Source: Bacteroidota bacterium (GTDB lineage Bacteria; Bacteroidota; Ignavibacteria; Kryptoniales; JAKASW01). Taken from it: a stretch of 64,000 nt of DNA. The notes beneath the pieces are model-generated. The model ran no database searches. It saw only the letters and a list, made by a program, of their open reading frames with translations, and was not told the DNA's origin. Shown piece after piece: positions 57,001-64,000 of the stretch (the stretch's first letter is position 1; the number at the start of each line of letters is the position of its first letter). The DNA lies in the NCBI GenBank assembly GCA_021845665.1, contig JAJZVO010000013.1:17823-81822 (forward strand), read 5' to 3'. The position numbers and the translations under genes were made by a program.

Positions 57001-60000
57001 CAGAAAGAGGCCGAGGAAGAGAGTGCGAGGGGGATGGAGCTCCTCAGGACGCTCATCGATAACCTCCCTAACGCCGTCTTTGTGAAAGATAGGAATTTAT
57101 GCAAGGTGATTGCCAATCCGTCTCACGTCAAAAGGATCAGTCTTCTGACCGGGGGAAAAATTGCCACCGAGTCCGACATCATCGGTAAGACTGATATTGA
57201 AATCCTTTCGCCTACTGTTGCGAGGAGTCTGATGGACGAAGATCAGCGGGTGATAAATGAAGGGGTTGCGATACTGAACAGGGAGAATCATTCGATCGAT
57301 CCGGACGGCGAAGAACGCTGGGAGCTTGTCTCGAAAATACCTTTACGCGACAAGGCCGGTGAGATAACGGGGTTGGTAGGGATCACAACCGAAATCACCG
57401 AACAGAAGCGCGTCCAGAAGGAGTTGAGAACTTCCGAGGAGACCCTTGCAAGGATCACCGGTTCGATAAGCGATATCATTTATAGTGTTAATGGAAGGAC
57501 AGGCGAGTTCGAATACCTGAGTCCGGCGTTCGAGAAAGCGCTCGGTTATTCGTCAAGCGACATAAAAGCCATGGGCGGGAGGTGGGCTTTTCTCTTAGCG
57601 GTTATCGAGGGTGCAGACCCGACCGCGGCAGATCCGGTCATGGAAGAGATGCAATATGAAAACGCGGAGTACCAGGCTACATGGGAGAACTGGTGGAAGT
57701 GCAAAGACGGGGCGAGGCGTTTCATCGAAGACGAGTCCGTTCCGGTCTATGAAGAAGGCCGCCTGGTCAGGATCGACGGCGTACTAAGAGACTTCACCGT
57801 AAGAAAACTCGCCGAGGAAGAGATCGAGAAAGAGCGCGTGCTTCTCAGAACACTGATCGATAACATCCCGCACGCAATTTACGTCAAAGACAGAAATTAC
57901 AGGAAGGTGATAGCGAACCCGGTGGACGTTCGGCTGTTCGCGGGCCTGTCATCTGAAGCTGAGATCGTCGGTATGACGGATTTCGATGTCTATCCCCGGG
58001 AGACTGCGGAAAAGTATTTCGAAGACGACCGCAGGGTGATAGAAAATGGCGAGTCTATAGTTGCCAAACAAGAATTCCTGCCCGACGTAGACGGGAAAGA
58101 GCATTGGATTTTGACAACGAAGGTCCCGTTGCGCGGGAATGACGGTGCCGTCAATGGACTGGTGGGCATCGGGCTCGACGTTACCGAGATACGCACAGTT
58201 GATGAAGCATTGAAACGTTCTGAAGCGGAACTCCGCGCAATCTTCGAATCGATGCACGACGTGGTGATGGCGATAGACTCCGAGGGGAGGTACGTTAAGG
58301 TAGCCCCGACCGATCCTTCGCTCTTATATAAACCCGCCGCTGAAATCGTCGGCAAGACGCTCTTCGACGTTTTACCCGGGGACCAGGCTAACCAGTTCTT
58401 CAACGTCATCAAAGAGACTCTCCTGACAAGTAAGATACATACACTCGAGTATAGGATGGTTGTCAAAGGACAAGAGCGATGGCGGTCGGCAACTGTCTCC
58501 CCCATGAACGAGAGCACCGTTCTCTGGGTCGCGCGCGATGTAAGCGAGCGGAAGAAAATGGAAAAGGAAATTACGGACTCTGAGAAGAAATACCGGGAGC
58601 TGGTCGAAAATGCCCTCGTCGGGGTGTACAAGATCAACCTCAGCGGCACCATAGTCTATATTAACAAGGCTATGGCAGACATGCTGGAGTACGATTCTCC
58701 CCAGGAGCTGATGTCCGTCAGTTTCTCGTCATTATATAATGATCTCGAAGACAGTGCCGGGCTCATAGACGAGCTGCGTAAATTCGGAAAGACGGATCAG
58801 AACAGGGAAATAGAGCTGAAGACCAAGACCGGCAAAGTGCGGAATGTCCTGATAAATGCGTCGCTCGAGAAGGACGTCATCTCCGGAATGGCTAAGGACA
58901 TTACGGAGATACGGACGCTTGAGCGTCAATTCATACAGACTCAGAAGCTCGAGGGCCTCGGCAACATTGCGGCAGGCATTGCCCACGACTTCAACAACAT
59001 ACTCGGCGTCATACTCGGCTATTCGGATCTCCTCGGACAGTCGGAGTATAGCAGGGAGAGATTTCAGAGGGGCATGGAGGCAATCGCGAAATCCGCCGAC
59101 AGGGGGAAGTCCCTCGTTCGTCAGCTGCTGACATTTGCGCGCAAAACGGAAGTCGAGTTCGAGTCGGTCGATCTCAACAATTCCGTTGCGGAGATGGAAA
59201 AGCTTATGCGCGAGACGTTTCCGAAGACAGTGGAAGTGTGCACGAAACTCGCCACCGACCTTCCTCCCGTCTTCGCCGATGCGACTCAGATCCACCAGGT
59301 CATCTTGAACATCTGCCTTAATGCACGAGATGCGATGCCGAAAGGGGGAATACTCTCCATTTCCACGGATGTCGTTTCCGGTTCCACTCTCAGCCAATTC
59401 CATCACGAAGCTGCATCGGATAAATATATTGAGCTCCGCATTGCAGATAACGGAACCGGGATGGACGAAGCGATCAGGCAAAAGATCTTCGAGCCCTTCT
59501 TCACGACTAAAGGCGTCGGGAAGGGAACCGGGCTTGGTTTGTCCGTTGTCTACGGGATAGTCGAGAGCCACAGAGCTTTCATCGATGTGCAAACGGAGCC
59601 GGGGAACGGAACTGCGTTCCGCATATACTTCCCGGTCCTGAAGCACGAGACGGTCGATGCCGCTCACCAGGACGATGCATCCGGCTCCGACCGCGGCAAG
59701 AGGGGAAATATACTGGTGATCGAAGATGAGGAAATGCTCAGGGAGCTTCTTCGTTCAATACTGACTGCGAGAGGGCACAACGTGATCTTTGCCAACGACG
59801 GTGAGGAAGGGCTCTCGACATTCGTCGAGCAGAAGGACGGGATAGATATTGTCCTCACTGACCTCGGCCTGCCCAAGTTGGGCGGCGAGGAAGTGGTCAG
59901 ACGGATCAGGGATATATCTCGCACGGCAAAGGTGGTGGTGGCAAGCGGCTTTATTGCGCCGGAAGTGAGGGATGAATTGGAGGAGATGGGCGTCAGCTAC

Positions 60001-60069
60001 TTCATTCAAAAACCTTACAGGACGGCGGAGGTACTCAAAGTCGTGGACGCAATACTCTCTACGAAGTAG
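54070..60069 (+). CDS. Giant hybrid sensor histidine kinase with about eleven PAS domains and a GAF domain
   Basis: This is a 1999-residue soluble kinase without membrane segments. Order: PAS (1-130), GAF (about 155-325), PAS (about 337-460), PAS (465-590), then PAS units near 591, 723, 857, 992, 1126, 1258, 1386 and 1509. The kinase core carries phospho-accepting H1639 in [10 protein letters not shown], an N box [10 protein letters not shown] (about 1750), DNGTGMD and [18 protein letters not shown]-terminal receiver (about 1878-1995) has VIEDEE, D1931 in LTDLGLP and K in FIQKPY. Five PAS units (591, 723, 857, 992, 1258) are close copies, each starting [14 protein letters not shown] and containing VKD, then KVPLRD-like and GLVGI-like segments. 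GGAGAAGAGC precedes the ATG. It should phosphorylate an unidentified partner; stimulus unknown. Confidence 0.93.
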   Translation: MKKNEPSISYRAYSREIIYATLNVGQDSEQSLDYVGGNAEKVLGYNPGHLSGEENAWISSVHPDDRKKVAGNWRKVYESKKPRTIEYRMKAAVDSRYLWIEDRTAPRFDAGDKVVGVVGSVVDISSSKGRSGKKSRAETVKEAPHSTASNEKTARLNRILRMLSNVNRLILREENRDSLFQEVCNAIVDGGEYRLAWIGLVGDGGRRVTPVTWSDGGEELLKGKEIPLGPGKAGEVLLQAAVDSKEASICNDLTDGSAGEGWCLKYLERGYLSAGFFPMHIRGSVEGVVGICSDEKKSFGREESLLLSELADDIGCALWAIGSRTEQAAATEAILDREFWLNESQRVAHIGSYVYDFGKRKWSGTMELGDLLGLGGVSDREPDSLLNIIHPDDREWLNAKVRNLSGPNNRLEEAFRVVRASDKQVRWVWATAEIRTDASGKPAKLFGTMQDITGRKQTEDALAQSENLFHTSFENSSIGIALLAPYGRYQWVNAKFSQMMGYAKEELMNLSCKDLTFPDDAAATDVVLSDAFAGKTVGVLEKRYVRKDGQIIWVEFSVSLVRNFNDEPGYLIANFNDITERKRAEEDFRNEHILLMTLIDNLPNSIYVKDTQCRKTLANPANVQHAGKKSESEVLGRTDFELYPFELAQKYSEDDQTVLRDGKAILITEEYGFTGSGEKKWQLTSKIPLRDKNGKIVGLIGIGTDITERKHLEETREEERRLLRTLIDNLPSSVFVKDTDYRKTVANKEHLRHISAQLGAEKQLEEFQVLGKTDFELLPKELAERHFQEDQKVIRNGEAILEQEELEFDSEGKRHWSLVSKIPLRDSNGNISGLLGIKTDITARKLAEEAMSRERLLLRTIIDRLPASVWVKDKAYRKTLVNRAHIGRMSLFAVKKITSEFDLLGKTDSGLYPPDKAKIYNLEDREVIVNGKSVIDREELVVDIDGNRHWQLVSKVPLLDEYGLTTGLVGIVTDITKQKEAEEESARGMELLRTLIDNLPNAVFVKDRNLCKVIANPSHVKRISLLTGGKIATESDIIGKTDIEILSPTVARSLMDEDQRVINEGVAILNRENHSIDPDGEERWELVSKIPLRDKAGEITGLVGITTEITEQKRVQKELRTSEETLARITGSISDIIYSVNGRTGEFEYLSPAFEKALGYSSSDIKAMGGRWAFLLAVIEGADPTAADPVMEEMQYENAEYQATWENWWKCKDGARRFIEDESVPVYEEGRLVRIDGVLRDFTVRKLAEEEIEKERVLLRTLIDNIPHAIYVKDRNYRKVIANPVDVRLFAGLSSEAEIVGMTDFDVYPRETAEKYFEDDRRVIENGESIVAKQEFLPDVDGKEHWILTTKVPLRGNDGAVNGLVGIGLDVTEIRTVDEALKRSEAELRAIFESMHDVVMAIDSEGRYVKVAPTDPSLLYKPAAEIVGKTLFDVLPGDQANQFFNVIKETLLTSKIHTLEYRMVVKGQERWRSATVSPMNESTVLWVARDVSERKKMEKEITDSEKKYRELVENALVGVYKINLSGTIVYINKAMADMLEYDSPQELMSVSFSSLYNDLEDSAGLIDELRKFGKTDQNREIELKTKTGKVRNVLINASLEKDVISGMAKDITEIRTLERQFIQTQKLEGLGNIAAGIAHDFNNILGVILGYSDLLGQSEYSRERFQRGMEAIAKSADRGKSLVRQLLTFARKTEVEFESVDLNNSVAEMEKLMRETFPKTVEVCTKLATDLPPVFADATQIHQVILNICLNARDAMPKGGILSISTDVVSGSTLSQFHHEAASDKYIELRIADNGTGMDEAIRQKIFEPFFTTKGVGKGTGLGLSVVYGIVESHRAFIDVQTEPGNGTAFRIYFPVLKHETVDAAHQDDASGSDRGKRGNILVIEDEEMLRELLRSILTARGHNVIFANDGEEGLSTFVEQKDGIDIVLTDLGLPKLGGEEVVRRIRDISRTAKVVVASGFIAPEVRDELEEMGVSYFIQKPYRTAEVLKVVDAILSTK

Positions 60070-60165
60070 GTAAAAGCGCTTCGGCTATTCCTGCACACGG
60101 AGGACGCTGACGGGATACGGGTTCCGACAGATAGAGTGAAACGTATTCTCATTAGCGCTGATGTT

Positions 60166-60193
60166 GAGGCGTGCTCCGCCGTGCTCACGCCTC
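60166..60193. other. Perfect 8-bp GC hairpin after the giant kinase gene
   Basis: GAGGCGTG (60166-60173) and CACGCCTC (60186-60193) pair perfectly around a 12-base loop, 97 bases beyond the kinase stop. The following bases are TTCGAC, not a T-run, so an intrinsic terminator is only possible. It marks the border between housekeeping chromosome and the accessory end of the window. Confidence 0.45.
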
Positions 60194-60249
60194 TTCGACA
60201 GAACGCGTCGGCAGCTTCCGAACGTGATTTTGCTTTGTGGGAGGGTTTG

Positions 60250-60285
60250 AAATGAACCGCCAAGACCGCGAAGAAACGCAAAGCC
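60250..60285. repeat. Degenerate GAACCGCCAAGACCGC-type intergenic repeat
   Basis: TGAACCGCCAAGACCGC, followed by GAAGAAACGCAAAG, is a worn copy of the short-period CCGCCAAGACGCCAAG sequence commonly scattered in environmental bacterial genomes. It lies in the gene-free 310 bases after the giant kinase. No function is implied. Confidence 0.4.
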
Positions 60286-60379
60286 CTTCACACCCAAAAT
60301 AGCCATTGCGGCGGAACATGGGGTTGGAGCGGGCTGATAGCGCCGCGCTTCTTGACATGTTCCATGAAAGGATATAAAT

Positions 60380-60890
60380 TCAGATAACGTCCGGCGGCAG
60401 TCTTGCCGGGCGAAGTGCCTTAGCAGGACGGAAAGAGATAGCTAACCTGATGCCGGCAAGGTGAGTGCCGGCGAACATCTTCTACCAAATCAAACACATT
60501 GTTCGTACAACGGGCTTATTGCCCATTCTTTCGCAGAGCGATCGATAAGGCTCTTTGAGGGAACCATTCCCTGAGAGGGCCGTTGAAGCCGGAACGGGTT
60601 CAGTGCAACGAGGAAACTCACTGCCTGAGCCAGTGGTAATGCATGGATGGTTTCGCCAGTCGATGAATGCCAGCACGTGGAGCATGATGAAGGAAATGCT
60701 GAGCATCTTTTTTCAGGATGCCACAAGCAAAGCCGGTGGTAGTTCAGTGTCGCCATTTACGATGATGAACGGCGGCATGAGTGTCGCAGCAAGAGTCCGG
60801 GCGTGAGCCTTATCCGCTCGAGTCCGGGTTTGGAGATAGAAAAGCGCAGCTCTGCCGTAAGGTAACTGCGGTGCGACAAATGTGCAAAGT
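60380..60890 (+). ncRNA. Candidate large structured RNA
   Basis: About 500 bases without a credible gene are dense in short perfect stems. CGTCCGGC/GCCGGGCG (60386-60410) is followed by TTAGC/GCTAA, GCCGGC/GCCGGC (around 60452-60472), a GAG-GAAA-CTC tetraloop hairpin inside CAGTG/CACTG (around 60602-60624), CACTG/CAGTG (around 60620-60637), and a helix closing GTCCGG with CCGGGT (around 60796-60835) that contains GAGC/GCTC. GAAA tetraloops and nested stems are typical of large ribozymes such as group II introns, or of large ornate RNAs. No reverse transcriptase or intron-boundary pair was found, so the class stays open. Strand is assumed from the direction of the downstream genes. Confidence 0.35.
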
Positions 60891-60902
60891 AAGGAGTTAT
60901 GA

Positions 60903-61255
60903 ATGGGTTTTCCTAATCGTGTAAGCGCCAAGCTCCCGCAGGAGGATGTCGGCGTAGTACTGGGCGGATTCGCAACCGCCAGAGGTAAGATGCCCTTTCT
61001 CATCGAGCTGACCAAGGAGCAGCGGAAGCGGCTTGTAAGAATCTATGAGAGTGCCCAGCCGTGGTGGGAGAAGGTGCTGCAGTTCGTGACGCAGCATCCC
61101 GAGATCGTCCCTCCGATGCACTGGCTGTCTACCAACTGGGGCAGAACAGCGGTCTGAGGGGAGAAGGATTGGAAGACCTGATGAACGAGTTCGGACAATG
61201 TTTCGTGCGTAAGTCCGGGAAGTCCGTCTCTGCCGTCCAACCCGCGCGGAAGTAG
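60903..61255 (+). pseudogene. Decayed small conserved protein gene
   Basis: AAGGAGTT precedes ATG 60903. The first ~70 residues (RVSAKLPQEDVGVVLGGFAT; KMPFLIELTKEQRKRL; FVTQHPEIVPPM) resemble the N-terminal part of a widespread small protein family of about 125-160 residues, known to me only as hypothetical. The frame then hits a stop at 61157. A segment resembling the family's C-terminal end (GEGLEDLMNEFGQCFVRKSG, then polar tail) is present in another frame up to 61255, with the middle part apparently missing. This looks like an internal deletion plus frameshift. The family resemblance is from memory, so the diagnosis is moderate. Confidence 0.5.
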
Positions 61256-61630
61256 GCCGAAAAGGAGCCTTAAGAGGGTTCCGGAAGTGACTCGATCCTC
61301 CCCGAGCAAAAACAGTGGCTTTGAGCCAAAAATGATTACGAGGTGATTGCCGGAAGTCACGGCGTGATCATGGGAGATCAGGATGGTGATCAATTTCGGT
61401 CAGGTGGTAACCGGCAGAGAAACAGGATGGAATCAACGGAGACCGAATGTGAGTCGATGGAGGCTGAAGTTCGACCGGTTGAGGCCGGGCGGTGACCATC
61501 GGATACCGGCACGTAACCGGTGGTGGTTACCCGGCATCTTTCAGAGGGGAGGGCGTGTTCGGCGCGCGCCAGGGATTCCGGAATTTGGACGGATTGGAGT
61601 CAAGATAAACAAAGAGAGCGAGGTGGGACA
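61256..61630. other. Gene-free stretch upstream of the recombinase
   Basis: No credible gene is seen in these 375 bases. Short structures include TGGCT-TTG-AGCCA (61317-61329), a perfect GTAACC-GGTGGT-GGTTAC hairpin (around 61513-61530), and a purine-rich run around 61425-61475. AGGTGGG at 61621-61627 is the ribosome binding site of the recombinase gene. The recombinase promoter was not identified. Confidence 0.45.
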
Positions 61631-62539
61631 ATGAACGTGGCGACGGAGGGATCGGGAGGAGATGCCGGTTCGGGAAAAGGGCCGGGGCTCTTCGAGGTAT
61701 TGAGGCGGGAGTTGAAATTGAGGAATTATTCCAACAAGACATTTAAAGCTTACAGGAGTCATCTGCGAGAGTTTACGAAGTACATTTCGCCGAAGCATCC
61801 GAGAGAGCTGAACGAGCAAGACGTTCGCGACTACCTTTTGCACCTCATCCATGATAGGAATTTCACCTCAGGCACGATAGGTCAGGTGATCAGTGCGATA
61901 AGGTTTCTGTATGTAGAGCTTTACAAGCGCCCCTTTGCAATTGCAGGGATTCCCCGGCCATTGAAGGAGCGGAAATTGCCGGTAGTTTTATCGCTCGATG
62001 AAGTGAAGAGCATATTTGCAGCATTGGGAAATGAAAAGCATAGAATAATGCTGATGCTGGTATACTCTGCCGGGCTCAGGGTAGGCGAGGTTGTGCGATT
62101 GAAGCCGGAAGATATCGACAGCGACCGTATGATGATTCACATTCATAGCGGTAAAGGCAAGAAGGACAGGTACACAGTGCTTTCCGGGGTAGTATTGGAA
62201 GGATTGCGCGATTATTGGGTTGCGTATCATCCGAAGAGATGGCTATTCGAAGGGCAGACTGAAGGGAAGCCATATTCGATAAGGAGTGCGGAGCGTGTTT
62301 TTGAGAAAGCAGCGGCGAAGGCCGGGATAATCAAAGATGTGTCGATACATTCGCTCAGGCATGCATTCGCTACGCATTTGCTCGAACAGGGGACTGATAT
62401 TAAATTCATCCAGGAATTGCTAGGCCATCAAAGCGTGAGGACGACGGAGATATACACGCATGTTAGCAGGAAGGAGATCGGTCAGATACGGAGTCCGATA
62501 GAGTCTATAATACAGCCGAAAGGTACAAAAACGAAATAA
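61631..62539 (+). CDS. Tyrosine recombinase next to a cassette array (integron-integrase-like, without the IntI patch)
   Basis: This is a 302-residue site-specific recombinase. ATG 61631 follows AGGTGGG and gives a normal SAM-like N-terminal DNA-binding domain (about 18-105, LRRELKLRNYSNKTFKAYRS). The catalytic set is complete: R150 in YSAGLRVGEVV, K in GKGKKDR (about 175), H240 and R243 in HSLRHAFATH, H266 in LLGHQSVRTT and the nucleophile Y275 in EIYTH. Between the lysine and HxxR there are only about 62 residues, as in XerC/D; classical IntI proteins have some 30 or more extra residues here that bind folded attC. The tail RSPIESI resembles the end of IntI. It is followed after 55 bases by an attI-like crossover point and two attC sites, with the gene reading toward them. 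Confidence 0.85.
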   Translation: MNVATEGSGGDAGSGKGPGLFEVLRRELKLRNYSNKTFKAYRSHLREFTKYISPKHPRELNEQDVRDYLLHLIHDRNFTSGTIGQVISAIRFLYVELYKRPFAIAGIPRPLKERKLPVVLSLDEVKSIFAALGNEKHRIMLMLVYSAGLRVGEVVRLKPEDIDSDRMMIHIHSGKGKKDRYTVLSGVVLEGLRDYWVAYHPKRWLFEGQTEGKPYSIRSAERVFEKAAAKAGIIKDVSIHSLRHAFATHLLEQGTDIKFIQELLGHQSVRTTEIYTHVSRKEIGQIRSPIESIIQPKGTKTK

Positions 62540-62600
62540 ATGTTCGTTTTTTATACCACAAGTTGCGTAAAAACGCAATACGTTGTTCAAGGAGTTAGGC
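62540..62600 (+). mobile_element. attI-like site
   Basis: Between the recombinase stop and the first cassette lies GTTAGGC (62594-62600), which fits the integron core site GTTRRRY. Strand exchange would fall between 62594 and 62595. Upstream is a perfect small hairpin TTGCGT-AAAA-ACGCAA (62563-62578) that could be an additional recombinase-binding arm or a leftover terminator. TTAGGC is complementary to the R'' box of the first cassette's attC (GCCTAAC), as expected for a cassette inserted at attI. Confidence 0.7.
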
Positions 62601-62658
62601 GCAACGCGTGGCTACTGACACTTAACAACTAACTCTCAACTTGAAAGGAGTACAAACA

Positions 62659-63093
62659 ATGAAGCGAAGCTCAACCAAATTGATTCACATTACCTCGTTC
62701 CTCACTTTTGTGGCACTCGCAGTAAGCGGATGTTCCTGGAGCGTTGGACAGTTCACGATGATAACAACCCGGAGTTACGACCCCAACACCAAGTATGTAT
62801 TCGTTGGGCGTTATACGGGGGAAGATGTCCGCGCTTTTGGACGCCCTAGTCTTGCTACCGCTGTCAATAGAGCTCTGGAAGCTGGTAAAGGTACTTACTT
62901 GGCGAACGTTGACATTAGGTGGTACAGCGGAATTTCAGCGGGGTATGAAGTAACGGGCGACGTTTACGCACCCGCCACCCAAAGCGACCTCATCAATCCG
63001 AATGTGAAATTGTACCACCTAAAGACACTGAATGGCAAGATAGTGTTGCAAAGTGGCAACACGACCTTAATGGTACAGGGAAACACTCATTGA
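62659..63093 (+). CDS. Cassette-borne lipoprotein of unknown function
   Basis: ATG 62659, 8 bases after AAAGGAG, gives 144 residues; an in-frame TTG at 62641 overlaps the ribosome binding site and is unlikely. The N-terminus is a lipoprotein signal (MKRSSTKLIH, hydrophobic core, VSGC with C25), so the product should be lipid-anchored in the envelope. The mature part is about 120 residues, beta-rich in appearance (TKYVFVGRYTGEDV; YEVTGDVYAP; TTLMVQGN), with no recognised domain. It is the only gene of cassette 1. Cassette genes of sedentary integrons are often secreted or membrane proteins without homologues, which fits. Confidence 0.8.
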   Translation: MKRSSTKLIHITSFLTFVALAVSGCSWSVGQFTMITTRSYDPNTKYVFVGRYTGEDVRAFGRPSLATAVNRALEAGKGTYLANVDIRWYSGISAGYEVTGDVYAPATQSDLINPNVKLYHLKTLNGKIVLQSGNTTLMVQGNTH

Positions 63094-63133
63094 GTCGTGT
63101 AGGCCTTCATGTCAAAACTCAACCACGCGCTGC

Positions 63134-63254
63134 GCCTAACACGCCGGACAAAGACGCTCGTGATTTGTATATGTGGAGCTCGCTTCATGGCGCGCTCATT
63201 ATGGTACCCCAACAAAGGGTGCGCGCCACGACTTTGTCCGGCAGGACGTTATCT
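63134..63254 (+). mobile_element. attC site of cassette 1
   Basis: R'' is GCCTAAC (63134-63140) and L'' is CGCCGGACAAAG (63142-63153). An inner inverted repeat pairs TGGCGCGC (63188-63195) with GCGCGCCA (63222-63229). L' is CTTTGTCCGGC (63232-63242), and the crossover G is 63248 followed by TTATCT of the next cassette. The arms pair over most of the site, giving the long imperfect hairpin of attC. Total about 115 bases. It starts 40 bases after the lipoprotein stop. Confidence 0.8.
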
Positions 63255-63292
63255 GTCATGCGCGGCGTAGCTAAACCAGAAGGATAATCTGA

Positions 63293-63643
63293 ATGACATT
63301 CGTGCTCATTTCAATATTATCTCTCGTCCCCTTCAGAAGACTCGGTTGGTTCCTATCCAAGAACATCCTTTACTGGGTCCCAAACATATTTACTGTGCCC
63401 GCCTGCCTTTTGTGGGGAGTATCTATCGCCTATTTACTTCATCTCCTGATATTGTGGCAAGACCCAGGCCTGGTCGTGAAAATCATTTTCGGTTACCTCT
63501 TAGCCGCCTACCTATCGATACCCGACTACGGCCTATTTGACGAAAGCACCATGCCAGCCGATGCTGTTATAAAGAACGCGACCATATCGTTCTCGTCACT
63601 CGGTTCCTATATAGTGACTTCAATCATCTTAGCATTCGCATAA
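63293..63643 (+). CDS. Cassette-borne small membrane protein
   Basis: ATG 63293 follows AAGGATAA and opens a 116-residue product with three or four hydrophobic segments (about 2-12, 27-56, 60-74 and 97-116) and few charges. Hence it is an integral inner-membrane protein. No family is recognised. It fills cassette 2 between its start at 63249 and its attC, which begins 37 bases after the stop. Expression would depend on read-through from upstream or an internal promoter, which was not identified. Confidence 0.72.
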   Translation: MTFVLISILSLVPFRRLGWFLSKNILYWVPNIFTVPACLLWGVSIAYLLHLLILWQDPGLVVKIIFGYLLAAYLSIPDYGLFDESTMPADAVIKNATISFSSLGSYIVTSIILAFA

Positions 63644-63679
63644 AGGGGGTCTCCACTATACCATGCGCCGCGCACGAAC

Positions 63680-63795
63680 AGATAACATGCGGAAGAAAGA
63701 CGCTCCTCATTATATATGCAAGGTGGTCGCTTCATGGCGCGCACATTATAGCCCCCAAGGAGCGCGCCACAACTTTCTTCCGCAACACGTTAAAC
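63680..63795 (+). mobile_element. attC site of cassette 2
   Basis: R'' is AGATAAC (63680-63686), L'' is GCGGAAGAAAG (63689-63699), and the inner stem pairs TGGCGCGC with GCGCGCCA. L' is CTTTCTTCCGC (63773-63783), and the crossover core is GTTAAAC (63789-63795), an exact GTTRRRY. Its inner part is nearly the same as that of the first attC (shared AAAGACGCTC, CGCTTCATGGCGCGC and GCGCGCCAC), as in chromosomal integrons where attC sites are homogeneous. Confidence 0.8.
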
Positions 63796-64000
63796 GTCAT
63801 GGTCGAGGTCGGGATTCATAAGAGGGAGCAAGAACGTCGTCCCGCGAGGCGGAACGCCGAGCGAGTAGGCATCAAAAAAATGGTGGGGACAGAGTTGCGT
63901 AACTACTGAGCAAAGTGTCGAAGAGAGGTGAGTGGCGATCAGGGGAAGATGAAAGGGAAGAAGGAATTCTGAGATAGGAGAAGGATTGAGGCACCTGAAG
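63796..64000. other. Start of a third cassette or array end
   Basis: After the core at 63789 the sequence begins TTAAACGTCATGG, like the start of cassette 2 (TTATCTGTCATGC). No gene with a ribosome binding site opens before the window ends, and the R'' box predicted for this cassette (GTTTAAC) is not present yet. AGTTGCGTAA at 63894-63903 repeats ten bases found in the attI region (62561-62570). Either a long cassette continues or the array ends here. Confidence 0.4.

Larger units (their letters stand above)
62595..63789 (+). mobile_element. Integron-type gene cassette array (two complete cassettes, third begins)
   Basis: Cassette 1 is 62595-63248 (654 bases) and cassette 2 is 63249-63789 (541 bases). 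Each has one short gene in the same direction followed by an attC-like site. Cassette 1 begins TTAGGC and its R'' box is GCCTAAC; cassette 2 begins TTATCT and its R'' box is AGATAAC. In both cases the start is complementary to the cassette's own attC, the mark of circularisable cassettes. A third cassette begins TTAAAC at 63790 and is not completed inside the window. Confidence 0.8.

Noticed and set aside
58732..59667. 311-codon minus-strand frame within the giant kinase gene
   Set aside because: The plus strand encodes HisKA, ATPase and receiver motifs through this stretch; the antisense frame has none.
60555..60806. 83-codon plus-strand frame in the stem-rich region
   Set aside because: No ribosome binding site, unusual Met/Ser-rich composition, and it runs across predicted stems; more likely noncoding.
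60380..61630. Complete group II intron, retron or diversity-generating retroelement
   Set aside because: No reverse transcriptase is encoded in the window, and no intron domain V/VI or template/variable repeat pair could be identified.
61631..62539. Calling the recombinase chromosomal XerC or XerD
   Set aside because: The catalytic core is Xer-like, but the gene sits directly against an attI-like site and attC array, and its C-terminal RSPIESI tail is integron-integrase-like; a dif-resolution role is not supported by context.

Overview
The window looks like chromosome from a Gram-negative bacterium of the Bacteroidota/Chlorobiota side of the tree, most likely Ignavibacteria- or Kryptonia-like. 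That assignment is inferred from gene content (Omp85-type and DUF5916-type beta-barrels, DUF4402 proteins, a single-polypeptide E1 2-oxoglutarate dehydrogenase, a four-gene succinate dehydrogenase operon, L-lysine 6-transaminase), not from a marker-gene tree. Many genes have a readable Shine-Dalgarno sequence. Coding density is high and most of the window is ordinary housekeeping chromosome.

Layout. 1-5.0 kb (+): the 3' end of an outer-membrane protein gene, a CHASE2-adenylate cyclase, ruvB and a 3-methyladenine DNA glycosylase. 5.0-9.8 kb (-): tilS-hpt-ftsH followed by a membrane kinase of the dolichol/phytol kinase type. 10.1-10.7 kb: tRNA-Pro, tRNA-Gly and tRNA-Cys. 10.8-16.1 kb (+): phoB-phoR-phoU, a coiled-coil/response-regulator fusion, a PspC protein and a small lipoprotein. 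16.1-26.5 kb (-): a 5'-truncated DUF5916 barrel, an M1 peptidase with HEAT repeats, a UbiA prenyltransferase, an Omp85-family protein, and carB split into two genes. 26.8 kb: a decayed AlkD-like gene. 27.6-31.7 kb (-) sucAB and 32.0-35.3 kb (+) sdhCDAB are divergent, so two TCA-cycle complexes share one intergenic region. 35.5-41.2 kb (+): a large exported TPR protein, an unknown protein and obgE. 41.7-43.9 kb (+): two sensory proteins without output domains. 43.9-53.4 kb (-): lysine catabolism (lat plus an aldehyde dehydrogenase), an overlapping plsY-htrA-purB-membrane protein operon, two DUF4402 proteins and a short Rho. 54.1-60.1 kb (+): a 1999-residue hybrid histidine kinase with about eleven PAS domains.

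The last 4 kb differ and are the accessory part. After a roughly 550-bp stretch rich in stem-loops (candidate structured RNA) and a decayed small gene comes a tyrosine recombinase, then an integron-type cassette array. There is a GTTAGGC crossover point 55 bases after the recombinase stop, and two attC-like sites with near-identical inner arms enclose a small lipoprotein gene and a small membrane-protein gene. The terminal 7-mers obey the integron rule: each cassette's first six bases are complementary to the R'' box of its own attC. The recombinase nevertheless lacks the extra segment that marks classical IntI proteins, and it is transcribed toward the array rather than away from it. This patch-less recombinase plus attC array is the most interesting system in the window.
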